NCBI GenBank assembly: GCA_030789695.1
Contig: CM061141.1
Coordinates: 199,691,600-199,755,599 of the forward strand
DNA length: 64,000 nucleotides
Reading direction: 5' to 3'
Source: Scilla litardierei
Taxonomy: Eukaryota > Streptophyta > Magnoliopsida > Asparagales > Asparagaceae
A program made the position numbers and the translations under genes. Of the stretch, positions 45,605 through 56,987 are shown piece by piece. The notes under the pieces were generated by a model. It made no database searches. It was not told the DNA's origin and saw nothing but the letters and a program-made list of their open reading frames with translations. Every line of letters starts with the position of its first letter. Positions within the stretch are counted from its first letter, which is position 1.

Positions 45605-45786
45605 TAGTTAAATTTTTACATATTGTTAGGATAGATGGATTAGCCAGTAGAGGGTGACGGCGCCTGTGCCCTGTCCCCTCTCTGTGTCTTCTCCCTTAGT
45701 TGTATCTATTTGTGTTACCTGTAACCTTTTGGTATCTGTTTTTTCCCTTTAATAAAGATAGTAAACTAACCTTCCATATATATATA
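45605..45786 (+). other. LINE 3' UTR-like tail
   Basis: T-rich sequence with TTTAATAAAGATAG near 45750, a probable polyadenylation signal. No poly-A tract is seen. It ends in a short TA tract that holds Helitron H2. Confidence 0.5.
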
Positions 45787-46327
45787 CTAGTCATAACCCG
45801 TGCCCGCGGGCACGGTGCATTCAAAATTTTTCCCCGCAAAATTTTTGTCCCCAAAACAATATTTCTACAGCCAAAATTTAAAAGAACAACCAATTAGCGT
45901 AAAAAAATTTAGAGGCACGGCCGCCTTCGACGAGGAACAATAAATTCAGCAATGATGCCTTCGGTTCTGTGCTTGGGGGGTTAATTGAAACGGACGCCCC
46001 AAAAGCTCAGCCCGCCTCTTTGATTGCACATTCCATGTGTTTTTTTGGGTTACAATTTTTTTGGGCGGGTGTTTCGATGAGTGCAAAACGGGTGAAAATG
46101 AGAATGGTGGGTTTGAGTGTGTGTAGTGTTATGGGGGTTTTGGTTTTTTTGCTTTGGGTTGTGATTTTGTGGTGTGATTTTGGGTGTTTGGTTTTGGGTG
46201 TGTTTTTGGGGGTTGGGTGGAGTTTTGTGTTTCTTAGGTTTTGGGTTTAAGAAGATTGTCCCCTGTGGCGATGTGACATTGCCACATGGGACAAAGATTC
46301 AAAAACCACCCTCAATTGTAATATAGA
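45787..46327 (-). mobile_element. Helitron H2, 541 bp, non-autonomous
   Basis: Read on the minus strand it starts TCTATATTACAATTG after A and ends with CCGTGCCC-GCG-GGCACGGG, TTATGA, CTAG before T. The 3' end matches H1 almost base for base, and the 5' ends share TTTTGAAT and TTTGTCCCA. It sits in a TA microsatellite with no target duplication. It has no coding capacity. Confidence 0.85.
46257..46293. repeat. Subterminal palindrome near the 5' end of H2
   Basis: TGTCCC(C)TGTGGC(G)ATGT pairs with ACAT(T)GCCACA(T)GGGACA, giving about 18-base arms with two mismatches. It lies within about 70 bases of the Helitron 5' terminus. Confidence 0.8.
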
Positions 46328-46330
46328 TAT

Positions 46331-46389
<59 letters not shown>
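46328..46389. repeat. TA microsatellite
   Basis: A nearly pure (TA)n tract of about 60 bp between Helitron H2 and the LINE ORF1. It is the right flank of the Helitron insertion. Confidence 0.9.
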
Positions 46390-46391
<2 letters not shown>

Positions 46392-46395
46392 TAAA

Positions 46396-47707
46396 ATGAG
46401 CGATACTTGCGATACTTGCGGCCCTGGCGATCTCGGGGCGCTTGCTAGGGCACGAAATTCCGATGGTATCGCGTTGGCGGAAGGAACGAGCATCAGAATC
46501 TGTGACTTGCGGTCCTTGGATGGGAGTGCTAGGGTACATCCTGGCGATCACGGGGCGAGTGCTAGGGCGCCCTCTCCCCTGGGCGGATGCGGGATCTCGA
46601 AATCCCGAGTGGATGGAGAGGCCTTTGGTTATGCTGACAAAGGGCACTTGGACAAGGATGCTTCCAAGTCGAGAACGGAAGCTTTTCGGAGTAAGGAGTT
46701 GGGTGGCAACAGGGGTGATGGGCACAGGGCTGATCCTACAGGGGGATGGAAAACAGTCGTGCGACGGAAGAATGCTGGGGGATTGGGTGGTGTCGGGAGG
46801 CAATTAATCGGCAGCAGGGGATCTTCTTCCAGGGGGGCCAAACTCAAATGCGCAAAGTTAAGCCTTTAGCTTATGTTGGTCGCACCCACCAGGTGTTTGA
46901 GAATAAGCCACAAAGGCCTGATGTTCAAATAATGCTTCCTGTGAATGGAAAGAGGCATGCTTGGTCAGATGTTTGTGCCAATAGGAGGAGCTATAGTTCT
47001 GGTATGGCGATGTCCTATATTCCTCCGCTTGTTAAGGAAGATGGAAGTGAGGTGGTTCGTATTGCAAATGCTCAGGTAGCTAGGGGAGCTAGTCAATGGC
47101 AAAACACACTTGTGGGTTATGTATTGGGGGATGTCCCATTCTTTGGGCAGATCCGGGCTTGGGTGGACAGGCTGTGGAATTTCAAGAAGAGAATTCAGAT
47201 TTTTAGTCGGGATAATGGGTTCTTTTACTTCAAATTTGAGGACGGAGTTGAATGCGAACGTATCCTACATGGGGGTCCATGGATGTTCGATGGCAGGCTT
47301 GTGGTTTTACAAAGTTGGAGCATTTCGCTCAAGCATGAACGTGACCTCCTGTCCTCGGTCCCTATGTGGGTCCAACTACACGGTGTTCCACTGTGGATGT
47401 GGACTTTAGAGATTCTCAACGCTATTGCTTCGGGTATTGGGAAACCTCTTTGCCTGGACAGGTTGACGGCAAAATTAGAAAAGATATCATATGCCAGGTG
47501 TCTTGTTGAAATTGATGCAAAAAAACCAATACCAAAATCTGTTCTTGTCGAGCTGGAGGATGGCTCTAAAGTATCGATTGATGTTAAAATTGAGGGGGAG
47601 CCGCCAAGATGCACTAAATGCATATGCTTCGTGCATTCGGATTCCCAATGCCAGAATTCTCAAGAGTTGCCTTCAATCCAAGATAAAGAAGTGGCTAAGT
47701 GTGTTAG
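46396..47707 (+). pseudogene. Plant LINE ORF1, first part
   Basis: An RNA-binding ORF1 of a plant L1-type LINE, in two frames. The N-terminal part (46396 to about 46800) ends in GGWKTVVRRK, then the frame shifts. The second frame carries a DUF4283-type domain (GYVLGDVPFFGQIRAWVD, ILHGGPWMFDG) and the zinc knuckle CTKCICFVHSDSQC (CX2CX4HX4C) near 47610-47650. It is interrupted at 47707 by element C; the frame resumes at 58557 with the duplicated gttag. Confidence 0.85.
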
Positions 47708-49276
47708 TGACGTGCGTTTATATTTCATATATTCACGCATGTTTTCTTTTGTGTTTCTCCGTGTTTTCTGCCGTATTTTATTCGTTTTCTCGTATTTTCT
47801 TGTTTTCTTTCACTTTTCTTTGTTTCTCCATGTTTGCAGGAGATTGACTGCGTAGGGGACATTTAACGACGATATCTCAAGTCCCTGGAGCAACGGGAGG
47901 AGTCACGCATGATCCAGGGGGTCAAACGACGAAGATCACATCTTTCAGCCCCTCACCCGGTCGGTTGGTCATCTCCAACCGATCGGGTGATGCACGCGTG
48001 CACCACCCGGTCTCAGCCGGAGCTCAAGTGAAAGTCACCCGACCGGTTCACAGGCCGGTTCAACGGGGGCCATCTCTCTGTCTTCTCAAGCCAAATTCCA
48101 ACCGATCGGGTGACTCTCACCCGATCGGTTCATCTGTAGCTGATGCTGAGGAGCCGAAGACACTGGCACCCAACCGATCCCTTCACCCGATGGCGCCAAG
48201 ATCAAACCGGTCACTCCAAGAACTCAACCGACCGGTTCATATGACCGGGTGAAAGTTCGCCGTTTTCTGTTTTTTACTTGTAACGGATCAACCGATCGGT
48301 TGACTTGTCAACCGATCTGGTGATACGAGAGCCTATAAATAGAACCCCTAGGGTTCCAGAAACCGCGAGCTGCTAGTTTTTACTGTTTTCTCCTATTGTG
48401 ACGGCTGTAATTACTGTTCTTTTGTAAGTTTTTGGATCTTTCTCAAATTTTAGTATTGTCTTAATTACTCTATTACTTCCGCATTCCAATCGTCTGATTA
48501 TGATTCCAACGGTTCATTTTCATTTAGATCGCTTTTTAATGAATTTTTGTGAGTAGTTCCCAAATCTGGGATTTTGGCGGAAACCCCTTCGAGGGCTCTT
48601 CCCGATGCGTCCATAGGGATAGGAAATCGATAGGGATTAGGAATCTAACGGTTACGCTGGGTGTTTCATTGTCATCGGCGGGAAAAAGACCGTCTTTGAC
48701 CGTTGGGCCAAGGGGGAATAAACTTGGCGGTTGACTCCCTAGCCATAGCTCACGCCCTTAGCGTAGACGCCGAATCCTAGCGCTCGGGAGCGACATGATG
48801 AGACGTTGGGAGTCATCGTTGCGAGCTTAGTGCTCCCGGAATCGATCAGTGTTAATGGACATGGGAGTGCCCACTGATCGAATCCGAGAAGTCCGGTGTA
48901 TCATCCTGGGCACCGACCGGAATATCGGGCCCATGGGATGCCGGTACCACTTTCAGAGGCAACGTCTCACCATTAGATCCTAATTCCGATCGCCATTCTC
49001 CCCGTAGGCCGCATCGGCGAGAGTCGCTCGTTGGAGTGGAAACCAAAGTCCCGGGTTTATTTTCTTATTGTTCATACCTTGCATTACTTTCAGTGACAAC
49101 CCATCAACCGATTCGGGCTAGCTCGCCCACGGGGTGATTTTGGTCCTCCTTGACACAAGCACATCCTAGCCTCCCTTTGTTCGACCCCCAAGCCACACTA
49201 CAACACCGTGCGCTTGCGGTTACAAATATCTAAACCCCCCGTGCCACGCGGTTCACCGCTGGCGTGGCACATGCCA
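47708..49276 (+). repeat. Element C 5' LTR
   Basis: 1569 bp, identical in length to 56988-58556. It contains the GATCGG box array and TATAAATA. Confidence 0.95.
47950..48341 (+). promoter_or_regulatory. Box array and TATA of element C LTR
   Basis: At least ten CACCCGATCGGTT/AACCGATCGGGTG-type boxes. The clearest dyad is 48101-48129 (13-base arms around CTC). A second, near 48289, reads ACCGATCGGTTGA-CTTG-TCAACCGATC. TATAAATA lies at 48334-48341. The 3' LTR copy ends with TATAAATA at 57614-57621. Confidence 0.72.
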
Positions 49277-49282
49277 AGTTTA

Positions 49283-49300
49283 TGGCGCCGTTACCGGGGA
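49283..49300 (+). promoter_or_regulatory. Element C primer-binding site
   Basis: TGGCGCCGTTACCGGGGA, one mismatch from the PBS of element A. Confidence 0.85.
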
Positions 49301-49602
49301 GGCAACATGCTTGTTATTTTAGGATCTCTAGAACCCTAGTGTCTAGCTCTCATCCCTACCTCGCGATTTTCGCATTCTTCTTTTGCCTTTTCATCTTTAT
49401 TCGCGATAATTTTCGCACTCTACACTTTTCAATTTCACTTGGACATACTATGGATAGTGATTGTATAGTGCTAACTGACTAATCGTCGTGCTTTCATCGC
49501 AACCTTCGGTTCCCGTTTATGCAACCCGTGCTTTTGACGTGTTTGCCACTTGTGCAGTTCTCTCTCTCTCCTTTCGTATAAGATCCTGGCCCCACAGCGA
49601 GG
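49301..49602 (+). other. Element C leader, gag missing
   Basis: Only about 300 bases separate the PBS from Pol-linked sequence. Athila elements normally have a long gag here. No capsid domain or zinc knuckle is seen, so an internal deletion is likely. Confidence 0.6.
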
Positions 49603-52600
49603 ATGTTGCATGCAGTTTCAGGAGACATCTGGGAACACTCTCACCATATCCGCGGTTTGGCGCATAGCTTAGCGGAATCGCTAAATACTTCGAATATACT
49701 ATCCCTCCTGTCTGCCGCCGTGGAAAGTCAGAGGAGATATCAAGATACGCAGGAGCACCTTGCCACATCAGCTCTCTTTCCTCATGGTGAAGTGGCGTAT
49801 ATCGACAACCCTGATCCCAAACTTAGTGAAGAAGAGTTGTCCGCGGAGTTTTGTCAGGAGAACCATCCGACCGGGTTTGTAGGCTACGCTGGACAGGAAT
49901 CAATCCATCCCTTGCAGACTCCTATTGAGCGTCCCTGATCTTTGGATAATGAGGAAGCTAGAAACAGCTGTGGGGAACCATCGACGATTGAAACCTGTTT
50001 TCACCTACATGCCTTCTTCCCGGACAATTATTATGAGCCTGAAAGAGACCCGGTGCCTTCCTCGATCGTTCCCACTATACCTTGCAAAACTTTGCCATGC
50101 GGAACCACGGCCGAGGGGGAGATTCAGGATGCTGGCTTCCGAGAAATCCACGAAGAACTCCTTTCCCTTGAGGATGCTCAGCTTGAGAAGTATGCGTCGG
50201 GGCCTCAAGAAGTTGAGATGAAAGAATTACCGCCGGGGCTTAAATATGAATATTTGGGAGCTGGCTCGACCCTTCTGGTCATAGTCAACTCTTCACTGCC
50301 CGAAGACCAAATGACCAAACTTCTTGGTGTTTTAAAAAGATTTAAAGGAGTTTTCGGATATGCAATTGAGGATTTAAACGGGTTAGCTTAGGCCTCTGCT
50401 CACACAGAATTCTGCTTGAAGATGAGCAAGCCTCCTCGATTGAGCCACAGCGGAGGTTGAATCCCATAATGATGGAAGTTGTAAAGAAAGAGATTGTTAG
50501 GCTTCTACATGCAGGTATTATATACCCTATCTCCGATAGTCGCTGGGTTAGCCCGGTGCACGTCGTACCCAAGAAAGGAGGAATGACGGTGGTTCGCAAT
50601 GAAAAGAACGAGCTAATACCAACGAGGACCGTCACGGGGTACAGGATGTGCATTGAATATAGAAAGCTGAACAAGGCTACGAGGAAGGATCATTACCCTC
50701 TCCCCTTTATCGACCAGATGCTCGACAGACTGGCGAAGCATAATTATTTCTGTTTCATGGACGGGTATTCAGGATTTCTTCAGATCCCCATTCATAACGA
50801 TGACCAGGAGAAGACAACTTTCACTTGCCCATTCGGGACATATGCCTATAGAAGAATGCCGTTCGGACTTTGTAACGCCCCTGCTAAATTCCAAAGACTC
50901 ATGTCCGCTATCTTCTCCGACTACTCCCAAGACATCATGGAGGTTTTCATGGACGACTTCTCCGTCTATGGAACTAAATTTGATTCGTGCCTCAGTAATC
51001 TAACTAAGGTCCTGGAGAGATGTCAGGAAAAGGGACTAGTCCTAAACTGGGAGAAGTGCCACTTCATGGTCCAAGAGGGAGTTGTGCTGGGACATATCAT
51101 CTCTTTGAGGGGAATCGAGGTTGATAAGGCTAAAGTTGAAGTGATTGAAAAGCTTCCACCACCGCTCAATCTTCGAGGAGTCCGTGGTTTCTTAGAACAC
51201 GCGGGATTCTATCGCCGCTTCATAAAAGACTTCTCGAAGATTTCCAGGCCTCTGACCCAACTCCTCGTGAAGGACGTGCCTTTCGTCTTCAGCGAGGAGT
51301 GTATGGAGGCCTTCCGCACTTTGAAGCAAGCTTTGATTTCCGTGCCCATAATACAGCCACCGAACTGGAATCTACCCTTTGAGTTGATGTGTGACGCTAG
51401 TGATTATGCTGTTGGTGCCGTCTTGGGGCAGAGGAAGGATAAAAATCTCCATGTCATATATTATACGAGCAAAACCCTTGATGCCGCCCAAAGAAATTAT
51501 ACTACCACGAAAAAAGAATTGCTCGCGGTTATCTACGCCATGGATAAGTTCCAACAATATCTCGTTGGCGCCAAGGTGATCGTGCACACGGATCACGCGG
51601 CTCTTAAATACCTACTGAGCAAGAAAGAAGCTAAGCCACGACTCATTAGATGGATTCTCCTCCTCCAGGAATTCAACCTGGAGATCAGAGACAAGAAGGG
51701 GGCGGAGAATGTTGTTGCCGATCACCTGTCCAGGATGCCTACTCTCGATTTAAATGCTACGTCGATCGATGATTCGCTCCCTGACGAGCATCTCTTCTCT
51801 GTCTCTTCCTCTTGGACCCCCTGGTACGCCGACATCGCAAATTATCTGGCTTGTGCCATCGTCCCTCACAATCTGAGCTTTCAGAAGAAGAAGAAATTTT
51901 TCCATGAGGTCCGCAAATTTTATTGGGATGACCCCCACCTATACAAAACCTGCAATGATGGGGTGATACGAAGATGCATCCCTGAAACTGAGGCTACCTC
52001 CATCATTTCCCACTGCCATAGGCAGCGATGTGGAGGGCACGCGAGCACCTACAAGACCACCGCAAAAATTCTCCAAAGCGGATTCTACTGGCCTACACTC
52101 TTCAGGGACACACATGTTTATGTCCAAGCATGTGATAAATGCCAAAGAGCTGGGAATATCTCCAAAAGGAATGAGATGCCTCAACACTACATCCTGGAGA
52201 TAGAAGTCTTCGATGTATGGGGAGTGGACTTCATGGGACTGTTCCCTTCCTCCTCGGGGAACCAGTATATCTTGGTGGCTGTAGACTACGTGTCGAAATG
52301 GGTTGAAGCGATGGCCAGTCCAACCAATGATTCCAGAGTGATGGCCAAGTTCTTTAAAAGCAACATCTTCCCGCGGTTCGGTGTACCTCGGGTCTTGATC
52401 AGTGACGGGGGGAGCCACTTTATAGAGAAGAAATTCGAGGCCCTCTTAAAAAATACGGGGTACAACACCGGGTGGGGCGTGCCTACCACCCGCAGACCAG
52501 CGGTTAGGCGGAAGTCTCAAACCGGGAGATTAAAAGCATACTAGAAAAGACGGTGGCCAATTCTAGAAAGGACTGGTCATCAAAGCTTACTGACGCGCTT

Positions 52601-53125
52601 TGGGCCTACAGGACGGCATTTAAGACTCCTATCGGCACAACTCCATACCGGCTTGTCTATGGGAAAACTTGCCATCTTCCTGTGGAATTGGAGCATAAGG
52701 CATTTTGGGCAGTTAAGAATCTAAACTTTGACACCAAGAAGGTAGGAGTGCACCGGCAGTAACAACTCAACGAGCTTGACGAAATCCGGCTCAATGCCTA
52801 TGAGAACGCCAAGATCTACAAGGAGAAGCTGAAGCGGTGGCACGATAAGAGAATCTTGAAGAGGGAATTCATAGAAGGGGACTTAGTTCTCCTATTCAAC
52901 TCAAGGCTGAAGCTCTTTCCTGGAAAACTCAAGTCAAGGTGGTCGGGACCGTTCCGCGTCACCAAGGTTTTCCCGCATGAGGCTATTGAGATAATGGGAA
53001 GGGATGAGCCGTTTAAAGTCAACGGACACCGTCTGAAACACTATGCAGTTGGAGAACCAGAATTCTCTCCGGTCGGATCCCCAACGAGCGACAACTCTTC
53101 CTCTAACCCTCCGGATCCTAATTGA
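49603..53125 (+). pseudogene. pol: Athila Pol remnant: RT-RNase H-integrase
   Basis: 49603-50391 corresponds to the linker before RT (ELPPGLKYEYLG...LPEDQMTKLL). No protease motif is present. RT begins near 50457 with [20 protein letters not shown] and has FMDD at 50946-50957. RNase H has [11 protein letters not shown] and [11 protein letters not shown]. Integrase has its HHCC finger ([10 protein letters not shown] ... CDKCQRAG), GVDFMG and LISDGGSHF. Breaks are a TGA at 49936-49938, a stop and frameshift near 50390, a frameshift near 52454 followed by a stop within QTSG*AEV, and a TAA near 52760. The C-terminal region to 53125 is otherwise open. No chromodomain is present, as expected for Athila. 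Confidence 0.9.
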
Positions 53126-53314
53126 CCAGCGCTAGAGGCGTCGAGCTAAACGATGTTAAATGAAAGCGCTTCATGGGAGGCAACCCATGTTCTAAACTTA
53201 TGCTTCGTTTTAAGGATTTTTTCTACTTTATTTTTCTCTATTTTTATAAATAAATCCAGCCGAAACAACTTCCGTGAAGGAACTCAGGTGATTCTTGGGT
53301 TTTGCAGAAAACAA

Positions 53315-53684
53315 GGCCTCAACCGATCGGGTGAGTTCCCATCCGATCGGTTGGGATGTATCAGATACAAGCCGCATCTGTCCCCAAATGAACCGATCGG
53401 GTGAAGAATGGAGAGACCGGGTGACAGACCGGGTGATCTGGGGAGAGTTCTCGGGAAAGTTTCGAGAAATATCAACTGATCGGTTGAGTTAGAGCGCGAT
53501 CGGTTGAGGCGACCGGGTGATCTGGGGAGAATTCTCGGGAAATATTTGGGAAACGGTCAACCGATCGGGTGACTATTCACCCGGTCGGTTCACCTGTAGC
53601 TGTTGGCTGACAGGAACTTTCGAAATTTGCCTACCCGATCGGGCGAAAACTCACCCGATCGGTTCAGTTTCGCCCCTATAAATA
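53315..53684 (+). promoter_or_regulatory. Internal promoter-like module upstream of ORF3 in element C
   Basis: Between the Pol stop and ORF3 lies an array of the same boxes as in the LTR: AACCGATCGGGTGAG, ATCCGATCGGTTGG, ACCGGGTGATCTGGGG twice, and a dyad at 53560-53589 (ACCGATCGGGTGA / TCACCCGGTCGGT). TATAAATA follows at 53677-53684. The block GGTTCA(C/T)CTGTAGCTG after the dyad is shared with the LTRs of C and A, so the module is related to the LTR and not just similar in motif. It could drive a separate ORF3 transcript. Confidence 0.6.
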
Positions 53685-53998
53685 CCCCTACCGCACGGTG
53701 ACCGCCACCCGACCCCCGAAAATCCCCTTCACACGGTTTCACGCCCTCCAACTGTCGAATCGACCTACTCCATCCAACATACTGCCCCTAAACCCTCATC
53801 CCCACTCACTCCCATACTTCCCCCCCCCCGCCACCTTGCCATTATCGACATTCCATCATCAAAACACCCAAACCCTAACCCTAGCCCCCCAAAATTTTCG
53901 AAAATCTGTTTCTTGTCGGATCAGCGAGCGGCGGCTTCCCGAATTGTCTCCTCCTACTAGGAGAGTCCCCCGGGAGCTTGATTCTGCTACATCGATGG

Positions 53999-54125
53999 GT
54001 AACACTCTTCCACTCTACACATCTCTTACTTTATCTGTAATATCCTGAATCGGTGTTGTACCTGCTTCACTTGCTCTGTATTCATCATAGGCTCGCCCCC
54101 ACCTTCCTTTTCACCACCCACATAG
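53999..54125 (+). other. Possible 5'UTR intron of ORF3
   Basis: Donor CGATGG|GTAACA and acceptor CACCCACATAG|TCACC bracket 127 bases, ending five bases before the ORF3 ATG. Confidence 0.35.
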
Positions 54126-54130
54126 TCACC

Positions 54131-55357
54131 ATGTCTAAGAAAGGGAAAGAGATTGCATCATATTCGCGCCGTGATCCGCTCTACGGCCCCTTTTCCCCAT
54201 CTTTCCTTGGCATAAACCCTTCTACGGAAGAACAGTCTGACCGTTTGCGAGCACTACTTCATCGTCCGATGAGACCTACACTCTTCGTCGATCGCCCCAC
54301 ACTCGAATCTCTAGGGCTTTTGAACGACGTCGCCAGAATTTTGAACTGTATCGGGTGCCATACCCTCTCTTACATCCATGCTCACACACACAGAAATCTC
54401 ACGCTTGAATTCCTCAGTTCCCTCGAATTGTCTGATGGGGGTTTCTCCTTCCGCGCTTTCAACTGCGATTTTTCTCTGGGTTTCATCGAGTTGAACAATA
54501 TCCTCAACCTCCGTCACCCCGATCTTAATACTGAACATTCCACCCACGATCGAACTGACATCTACTCTCAGTTTCAGGCTGATGGCGTTTGGCTACGATT
54601 TACCCGGTACACCACCTTTCCACCCGAGGCTCCTGCCTCCTACATTATTCACCCGTGTTACCGCCTCGCCCATTGCATCCTCACCAACACTGTTTTCTCC
54701 CGTGTGGATGTGTCCACTGTATATAGGGATGAGCTCTTCTTTCTCTATGCCATGTCCGATGACAGGATCCTTGGGCACATCCCTGTGCCCATAAACGCCG
54801 CTCATTGGATCATCCACGAAATTTTTGCTGTTAGCCGCGCCAATTCTGGATCCATCTGCTGTGGTGGGATGGTCACTCTTATTGTCAGCTGTGTATTGAG
54901 AGTGCCACCCGACCTCCCTATTTTGCCTGGACGTAGCCGTATTGATCGCGATTACCTGATCGATATCAATATGCTCACTCCCTTCGGTGAAGACCGTGAT
55001 GTCTACCTCTATAGCCCCGCCTGCGAACCTTTCGCGATCCTGCCACCTTTGTCCCCTTTGCGGCTACCCTACCCCCCATCTCATCTGCCTTGGGAGTTTT
55101 ACCCCGATCCTTGGTATTCTCCATTAGTGCATCTACCACCCTTGGATCCTCCCGCTTGGCACCCAACTGTCGGCCCACCTGGTACGATCTTTCTCCACCA
55201 CAGCCCCCCAGTGCACATCGATCCGCCCGTGCTCCAGCCTGTCGCCCCTCCGTCCCCCATAGGCACACCCTCCTCTTCCTCTGAGGATTCTTTCATTCAC
55301 TATTCCCCGCCCTCCTCTCCCTCCCCCTACCATTCTAGTACCAGCGAATCCGATTGA
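54131..55357 (+). CDS. ORF3 of element C, envelope-position protein (408 aa)
   Basis: The ATG at 54131 has a good context (GTCACCATGT), and the frame is open for 408 codons although the same element has a shattered pol. The N-terminal 250 residues look like the ATHILA ORF-1 type domain of plant retrotransposons (LTLEFLSSLELSDGGFSFRAF, SLGFIELNNILNL), from memory. The last ~110 residues are Pro/Ser/His-rich (PPSHLPWEFYPDPW, SSSSEDSFIHYSPPSSPSP). I see no signal peptide or clear membrane segment, so a true envelope role is doubtful. Function unknown. Its position behind an internal array plus TATA suggests its own expression. Confidence 0.7.
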   Translation: MSKKGKEIASYSRRDPLYGPFSPSFLGINPSTEEQSDRLRALLHRPMRPTLFVDRPTLESLGLLNDVARILNCIGCHTLSYIHAHTHRNLTLEFLSSLELSDGGFSFRAFNCDFSLGFIELNNILNLRHPDLNTEHSTHDRTDIYSQFQADGVWLRFTRYTTFPPEAPASYIIHPCYRLAHCILTNTVFSRVDVSTVYRDELFFLYAMSDDRILGHIPVPINAAHWIIHEIFAVSRANSGSICCGGMVTLIVSCVLRVPPDLPILPGRSRIDRDYLIDINMLTPFGEDRDVYLYSPACEPFAILPPLSPLRLPYPPSHLPWEFYPDPWYSPLVHLPPLDPPAWHPTVGPPGTIFLHHSPPVHIDPPVLQPVAPPSPIGTPSSSSEDSFIHYSPPSSPSPYHSSTSESD

Positions 55358-56987
55358 CTCCCCCTTGCATATCTCTGCATTTCACGATCACATTTTATTT
55401 GCTAGCAATGTCATGTCTAGCTTGGGGACGTCTATTTTGGTGTGTCGTCGATTTTTGTTGTTTTTCTTATTTTTGTGTGTGTGCTTGTTTTTCCCCTTTT
55501 GAGTGTCGTGTCGTGTGGTTTTATTTCTAATTTCGTGACGTTTGAATTTGATTTCGATTTTTCTTTATTTTCAGTTTCATCTCTGTGTTTTCCTCGTTTT
55601 CATTTCTTTTTGTGTCAGTACGTATTCCCCCCCATCTTCATTGCCCTCCCGTACTCACTCATATTGCATTGAGGGCAATGCAAGCTTCAGCTTGGGGGAG
55701 TCGCACTGTGTGCGTCATTTGAGTCCTTCTTTTTCGTTTTTGTGTCGTTTTCATCGTGTTTTTTATTTTTTTTATTTTTTCTCTTCACTTCTTTTTATCT
55801 CTTTCTCCTAGAGATGAACCCTATGATGAATCGCCACGAAATCACACACACCTAGCATGGCATCGATAATCACACTCACTGACCCTAGGATTTCGAGTCC
55901 TCTTGCATTTCACGCATCGTGGGTCCACTTAGCTTTTTGTGAGTCATGCATCATGCCTAGCTATTTGGTGTGCTTCTACTTTGTGATTTTACTTTATATA
56001 CCTGTCCAGGAATGACCCCTAGATTATCATACTTCGATTTGAATATGCGGTATTTGCTTCTACTATATGCATGCTATATTTATATCGTATATTCCAATTC
56101 GCATGCGTCGGGATTCCACAATTAAGGACTAGGATAACCCATTTAGCCTATGCTCTATTTAGCGAGAATAGTTTCCTTTGCCCAAGTGTTTAGATTTCGA
56201 CTTCTTTTTTGTTTTACTTGGTGCAAATCCCCTCGTCGTGTACCGTTCTCCCACTTGGGAGAGTACACATGTGTATAGCCAAAAACCCAAAAATCCAAAA
56301 AAAAAAGAGAAAATAAAAGAAAAACCCAAAAAGAAAAGAAAAGAAAAATTTTGTATAGCCAAAAAGCCAAAAAAAATACAAATACCCAAAACCCAAAAAA
56401 AAATTTCAAGTGTGAATATTTTTCCTACTTACCGAGAATGAAGGGAAGGCGAGAATTTGCACCGAGTGTTCTTCTCCACATCATCTCAACCCCCATCGTT
56501 TTCGAAAACACTTGGCTTAGGAACTTTTTAGCTAGTATCTAGGCTATAGTGGCGTGATTTCCTTAACCCTAGTTGTGGAGTCCCCGATGCATGATACGCT
56601 TCTATTCTTATACTCATCTCATGCATGCTTGAACTAATATTCACCGCAATTTCAAATTCGAATCGGTATTTGGGTCATTTCCTGGGTCTGTGTATATCGA
56701 GCTTTATTGCACTTCGTAGATAGCGACACCGATTGCTAGCGCACGACCACACTCACTCGCGCTTCACCGCGTGGGCCCACGGCACTTGTTTGGACTCGTT
56801 TTCCTGGGTTTGGTGATGTGATTTGACGTTTGCTTGCTTGGTGTGTCGTTTTTGATTTTATTGGCTCTGACGGACGATCTAGGATATAGAGTTTTCTTTT
56901 TCTTTCTTCCTCTCTATTTTCTCCCTCCGAGCTCCTACTCTCACTCGTCTTCCTCGAGGACGAGGAAGAGTTCAGCTTGGGGGATTT
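55358..56987 (+). other. Element C 3' non-coding region
   Basis: It shares long stretches with element A (1990-2747 and 29885-30772), including the CAATGCAAGCTTCAGCTTGG block. A purine-rich AAAAACCC/GAAAAG tract lies at 56280-56400. It ends in the polypurine tract GCTTGGGGGATTT (56975-56987). Confidence 0.8.
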
